Positions 58,570 to 64,000 of a DNA stretch of 64,000 nt are shown here, piece by piece (positions within the stretch are counted from its first letter, which is position 1; the number at the start of each line of letters is the position of its first letter). Position numbers and translations under genes: made by a program. This stretch comes from Parelaphostrongylus tenuis. Its lineage: Eukaryota; Nematoda; Chromadorea; Rhabditida; Metastrongylidae. Under the pieces are notes generated by a model. That model did no database searches. It saw only the letters and a program-made list of their open reading frames with translations, and was not told where the DNA came from. Where the stretch lies: assembly GCA_019055375.1 (NCBI GenBank), contig JAHQIW010000963.1:50817-114816 (forward strand). The letters run 5' to 3'.

Positions 58570-61500
58570 ACGCTACAGCGTATCAATTTTTCAGCAACCA
58601 ACTTGTGAAACGGTTTGACCTGGAAAATATCTAAGTTGAACTAAGGAAAATTTTTTCGAAGCTGATAGTACATGAGTATTGAATCGGATGCATTGTACTC
58701 AATGCTTGCTAGCTCTATGTGTCACGCACAGTACATGTAAAAGCCATTCACTGTCACCTGGCATGAACAGATGAGGGCGTGCTAATAACAGCAATTTAAC
58801 CACGTTAGATGATACTGCAGCAAGTACTCTAGCCTTCTTCACAGCTTAGCAAGTCCAAGTTTGTTATGCAATGTAAGCAGCCAGGTACTTCAACAATACC
58901 AACGGAAAAAGACGTGAAAACTAAGTTCAATCGCCCAGTGTAAATAGGTTTTTCACACACCGCTACATAAGTTAGCAGCTGTTAGATTTAAAACGGACAC
59001 CATAGATATGCATGTGGCTTAATAATTAGCTTTCTCTTAGTGTTAAAAAGTACTTTTGAGAAGTTATGTGAGGTCGCACACGATAACGGAGCATTCCTCC
59101 CTGAGCTTTACTTTTGGATTTCGAAATTTATTTACATTGTCTTGACAGCTTTGTGTTTTGATGTTTTTGATTACTGCGCGAGGTCTTGTTTGTTCAATAA
59201 ACCCTCTAAAAACACCTCTGTGACTGACGCTTATCTACTAGAATATTTTATTTGGCCTTGAGTTTCCCATGAACGTGTTTTTCACAAGGACACGGAGTAA
59301 TGAATCAGTTATCGATGAATACGTCTCTCACACGCTTCACGTTAAATCAGGTACTCCGTGTTCAAAGGTCAAACCAAGTCATGTCTCACATGTATGCCCA
59401 TACACGTGGTAACAACTAGTTGCCACCTCAGAGTTGTTAGTGGCAATTCAATTGTCGCTGTCGACTTCTCTATATCAGTCCTTTTATAAGCATCTCTTCA
59501 TAATTGTACCATTGGAAATCAAGTGGCATCTTGACAAATTTTCTTCGTTGTGTGCAGCCTGTAAACCCATAATCAAAGGCGTTTCCAGCAAATTGAGAGA
59601 TTGTATCCAGTTTTTTGAGCTGAATAACGTACGCCGTTACTTCTTTGTTAGAAACAGGTATTATAAAAGTGTGCAAATCCATACTTTGGACAAATCAAAC
59701 TGTCTTTCTCTCTATAGTAAGAATTTGGTGTCGAACCTATGTGGGGGAAAGAAATCACTGACGGATACATCTGCACACCACTGAACCTCTGCATTTGGCT
59801 AAATATGCGATTAATCACCCCATCTATGTTACGAATGGAGACGAGTACATTTTTCAATTATAGAAGATGTATCGATCAACGTCAAATGCTTTGTCCTTTT
59901 ATACGCAAAGCTGGATTATTCTGTTTAGGTATCGAATAAGTAGCAATGATAAGTACTTTACATGTGTTCATTCTGGTTAGGCATCGAACAAGTAAGAATG
60001 ATAAGTACTTCACATATGATAAGTACTTTATACATGTTCAAATCAATCGGTACTTGCTATATGATAGATGATTAAGTTGGTAGACGTGGCATTACTGATT
60101 AGCATTAAAAATCTTCACGCAGTTGAAGCAACCACTTTCTGGCTTAGCTTATTTCTGCAAACACACCAACGTTTCTCAGTTCTTCATTGAGTCATCTCAA
60201 ATGCACTACATTTTCTCAAAAATCAAGTCCAATCATTAAATATTTTTCCGTCCTAAGTTTCAGATTTCCTTCCAAATGGGCGCTTGAGGTACTCATAAAA
60301 TTTTCGTAATTTACAGTCAGCTACGATTAGCACCGATTATTGAAGTCAATCTATTTGTTTCATCGTATCTGCTTTCTGAATAATACGTACTTCAAATAAA
60401 CATTTATTGAGAAGGCGACGAATTTTTGCATAACAAAATCGTATCCTCTCAACACAAAAATACGTGTTAAGTTCACGTCCATCACGAGATTTTATCACGT
60501 ATGACGGCGTCGATGGCGTGAACTGACTAAGTCACTACTCCTGAAAAGTTTTATTAACGACAACGGCAACGATAAAGTGAAATGAGAGCACTACATAAGC
60601 TCATTTCTTCAAAATTGACTTGCACTTAACCCCTTCTTGAGCTGTATTATTCTACTGCAGTGTTTCAACTTATGTCGTCAGGTTAGTAGGAGATGCAGCG
60701 TGGTTTACACAGCTTTGTCATCGATTGCTCTAAAGCGGCGTCGATCCGAGTGATATCCACAGGGACCGTTCCTTTCCATTTGTGGATGCATTGTTAGTAG
60801 AACTAATGGGAATTTAGGCTGAGCTCCTTAGTAGCGTTAGTGGCATTTGGGAGAAGTGTCACTGTTAGCATGAGCTGCCTTTGGGGTAAATAAGAGGCAA
60901 ATAATGAACCATCTCACCAAATCATCGCCTTTTATACAGCTCGTTATCAATCTGAATATGATATGCTATCATCAACCCCATTCTCCAGCGTTGTAATCAT
61001 GTTAGTTTTTAATAGCCATGTGCAAACATGAAAGTTGGTGATGTAAACAATTTTGAGGATATCGGAAGTCGATGTTATCTGTTATCTGTTTATACACGAT
61101 AATGCATATTTCAATCACCACTTATCATCTGTCTTATCACTGATTAACAGTCCGTCAATAAGTTGTTTTGAATCTTGCACATCGGAACACTATGTATTTG
61201 GCGTTGTTCCAATCTATCTCTTGGGAAATGAGCCGTGAATGTGCTCGGCACTACTCGTAGCATCGTAAAGATGATTAACTGGATATGTAGCTTCCACGAT
61301 AAGTATTGTTTATTTACTGATGTGCCCCAGTTATTAATCTCCCAGACAAACTTCAGAGCATTTGATCTAGTTAAGAAAATAGAGATTTGTTTTGGCTGGG
61401 AGACACCGCTTACTTGCCTTTATATTCGCTACTTTCGACGGGAAAGTAACTAAGTACAGCCTTCCTCACGCGTTTGACGGGCTTGAATGGTGGTCTCTGA

Positions 61501-63820
61501 TTCTGTTGGAGTAGATGTTCAACCGATTTACTGGTAGCGGACTCAAATTTACTACTCGGTGTCAGCGCTCAAATCCTTGTTTTTTTCAATACAATCACTT
61601 GGAAAAACCTCCGTTGATTTTGTGTTTTACATTGTAACCATTTTTACTGACTAATAAAGGTAATCAAGATCAGTTAGTATTTCAGAGAAACCTGGGTTTC
61701 GATCATTATGAACCATATGTAAAAAAAATTCCTATGGTGTAGAGGACCTGCGTCGATAACGGAAATCCCAACTTGTGTGTTTTGCCCAATGAATTGCTAT
61801 GTACTTTGAGTAATCGTTTTGCTGAGAAGAGGTAACGAAATCTTTTGTATGAAGTTCTATGCCCTCAACAAGCAAAATAGCTGCGTAAAGCTTACTACAT
61901 CATGGCATTCCTTCAAGTTATACCATCTCTATTGCGTGAGCAGATGGTTGAGTTGCTTCTCCCGGAAATGAAACAAGTAATAATAAAGTGGAAAATTTTT
62001 TTCAGGAAAGCGATCCGCTTTATCAAGCTTAGTTCTTGGAAGATCACATCTTTTTTTTTCTCTTTCAGGATAGCAAGTATCTGAGACATGTTGAAATTGG
62101 CATTAGGTTATTATGAATGTCCTGTGCAACTGTTCAGCTAAAATCTAGCCACCGTCTACTTCTTCAAGGCGGGGTTGATTCGAATTGCGCGACCGTTGCA
62201 GTTGTTCCACTGAAAAGCACGGAGTCTCGTTAGTAAGTAGAACGACTATCGTCTAGGAATGAGCACATCGCACGAACAAGAAAACCTCACTCGATGATGG
62301 CCGCCCATTGTCAGCCCATGATTGCTTGTTTTCCAGTAACAAACCGTCTTGCCACGTGTTTTGAATAATGTTACATTTCCGATTCCCAAATGCTGCAATG
62401 AAAGAAGTTGATAATGGAGTTGATATTAAAGACTATCGGAACTCCCTGCTTCTACGAATATCATTTTTCTAGCTTTTTCATCTGTAACACTTCTTATATT
62501 GCTACGCATTTAATGGGAAACTACTCATTCAAGTATAATCATTCAATGAGACTACTAAGAAATTATATCTTGTTCTTACGCGCTGAAAAATGAAGTTGAT
62601 CACCTCTTTGGATGAGGCAATAAAACATTTCGGCTGATCTACCCATTCATTCAAAATACGTTTACAGTGGACTCCATTCGCAGCGTAGTAGAGGTGATTA
62701 ATTGCATGCACAGGTCATGCTAAGATTTTCCGTGGATTGCACATAGATCAAATCAGCTTTTGTTTTCTCAGATAAGTTCCTCTAACAATCTGTAGATTTT
62801 AGAGAAGAGTTTACTTTGTTCAAGTCATAACACTTAATCCTTCTACTCCGCTGTTTTTGACGGAAAAATAGCCACGTACAGCATGTTTGACTACTTCAAG
62901 AACTGGATGCAATTCCGCACTTTGTTCAGCACGGATTTGTTTTGAACTACTATAATTGATCTCATATAGGCTTTCCAGTTTTTGCCACCTTCATGAGGAA
63001 TGGATCGTAATGAGTAATTCTATACAGTCATCTTACCTTGAAAAAGTGACCAAAAAGATCTCTGTGATTATCATTGGATCAACTGTACTTTGTAGCCTCT
63101 TTACCTTGAATGAAACACGGCCAAACTAATTGAGATCAAGATAATGTAAGAAATTCTATCAATTATAGTGGATTCAGCTTTATTTGAAGAAGTGAAACGT
63201 CCGTTTGAAATAGTTCTTGCACCTTGTTTCAAATCTTTGTCGATTGCACAGAAACGTTCTACATGGTCGGAGCGGATGCAGTCTTAACGGTGGTCATCGC
63301 ACAAGTAGTAGACTCCTCCGATACAAAAACCTTAGCCGTAATAGCAGCATGCAATGTTGGAAAACTTGTGTGAAATTTTGATTTCAATAAACATATTGCA
63401 GACTACCATTGGAACAGGAATCATATTCAGTGGATTCAATGAATGTGGGTAGTGGAACAGGATGCGTATGAATCGGAAGAAAACTCAGTCCATAAAAAAA
63501 GTCCATGGTGAGAAGGTGACCACACTGGGGTGATTTTCATAATTACAGTGGCCACCACGTGCTTGCACTTTTAGGGTTCAATGAATCAGAATTGAAACAT
63601 ATAAGGAGAGACGTTGAGGAGAAACGAAAAACAGTACGGACCGTGTTTCAGCTTTTCGGAATTGCCATCAATTAAATAAAAGGCCAGAACTCTTCGCTCA
63701 CCTTCTCGACTCCAAGATCCTCCCGTATACAGCAGACTCATAATTGACATTCCAACACGTGCAGAACTCTGCGTATTTCACACAACACCTGTATGAACAA
63801 CCCTGCTCATCATTCAGTGA
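58570..63820. other. Long gene-poor stretch
   Basis: Five kilobases without a recognised exon, RNA gene or repeat family. The longest frame (59434-59784) is not like any protein I know. It may hold intron of a gene outside the window or diverged repeats. Confidence 0.4.
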
Positions 63821-63829
63821 TATCTCCAC

Positions 63830-63995
63830 CTAACGGCGCGTGTTAATAGTACGTTTGCGCCTTTCCTCTGTATGGGGTTCGGTTGCCGAAACATGTGCAC
63901 TGGGCTGTACAAGTGCTCATAGCAGACCACATGCATGGCTCACAAAATAATTACCAGGCATATTGAAATTTGAGCGTGGTCTCAAGAAAAGACTC
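63830..63995 (+). repeat. Copy of the same inverted-end family, ribozyme decayed
   Basis: Contains GTTGCCGAAACATGTGC near 63882, matching the GAAA-stem III part of the hammerheads, but no CTGANGA precedes it. It is followed by GCAGACCACATGCATGGCTC and the GAGCGTGGTCTCAAGAAAAG end shared with 16850-17110. Confidence 0.6.
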
Positions 63996-64000
63996 CAAAC

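Noticed and set aside
1..64000. CRISPR arrays, bacterial operons, viral genes
   Set aside because: Nothing of the kind seen. The tandem repeats are too few and too long, and all coding evidence is of animal, intron-containing type.

Overview
The window is nuclear DNA from a nematode, most likely a clade V parasitic strongylid of the hookworm type. Three things point that way: short coding exons split by long AT-rich introns, a TTTTTTCAG splice acceptor just upstream of one start codon, and very dense tRNA-like SINEs, mariner remnants, RTE and Penelope-like elements. Only two protein-coding genes are supported, both on the + strand. Nearly every other open frame lies in a repeat or in unconstrained intron or intergenic sequence.

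Gene 1 (about 11.7-32.07 kb) encodes a DAF-12-subfamily nuclear receptor and looks like the NHR-8 orthologue. Two exons encode the complete two-zinc-finger DNA-binding domain. They are followed by the T/A-box exon, about nine small exons for an Ala/Gln/Pro/Ser-rich hinge, and at least three ligand-binding-domain exons ending at a stop at 32068-32070. The N-terminus and part of the ligand-binding domain (between 29810 and 31168) are unresolved. Gene 2 (44.26-50.69 kb) encodes a PRL-type (PTP4A) phosphatase in four exons, with the CX5R catalytic loop and a C-terminal CAAX box. Its exon 1/exon 2 junction is one base out of frame with canonical splice sites.

The remaining sequence is mostly mobile DNA. 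There are about eleven SINEs of one tRNA-like family (A), four of a second (B), several copies of a third tRNA-like repeat enclosed in an inverted repeat (C), and a fourth in inverted or single form (D). An RTE retrotransposon at 13.0-15.3 kb has a twin-priming inversion and a 12-bp target duplication. A Penelope-like element with a GIY-YIG domain sits in a 1.47-kb palindrome at 8.7-10.2 kb. There are also several mariner remnants.

The most interesting find is a set of hammerhead ribozymes read directly from the sequence. A tandem repeat of about 266 nt (2.2 units at 19.5-20.1 kb; one unit plus a terminal repeat at 2.18-2.50 kb) carries a complete type I hammerhead on the minus strand in every full unit. 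The 19.5-kb copy is flanked by a 9-bp target duplication, so it looks like a retrozyme. A second, unrelated inverted element at 49.29-49.75 kb carries two divergently oriented hammerheads, and a third at 16.85-17.11 kb carries one with an intact core. The Penelope-like termini carry decayed hammerhead-like motifs.

Beyond about 50.7 kb, and between 32.4 and 44.2 kb, no host gene can be supported.
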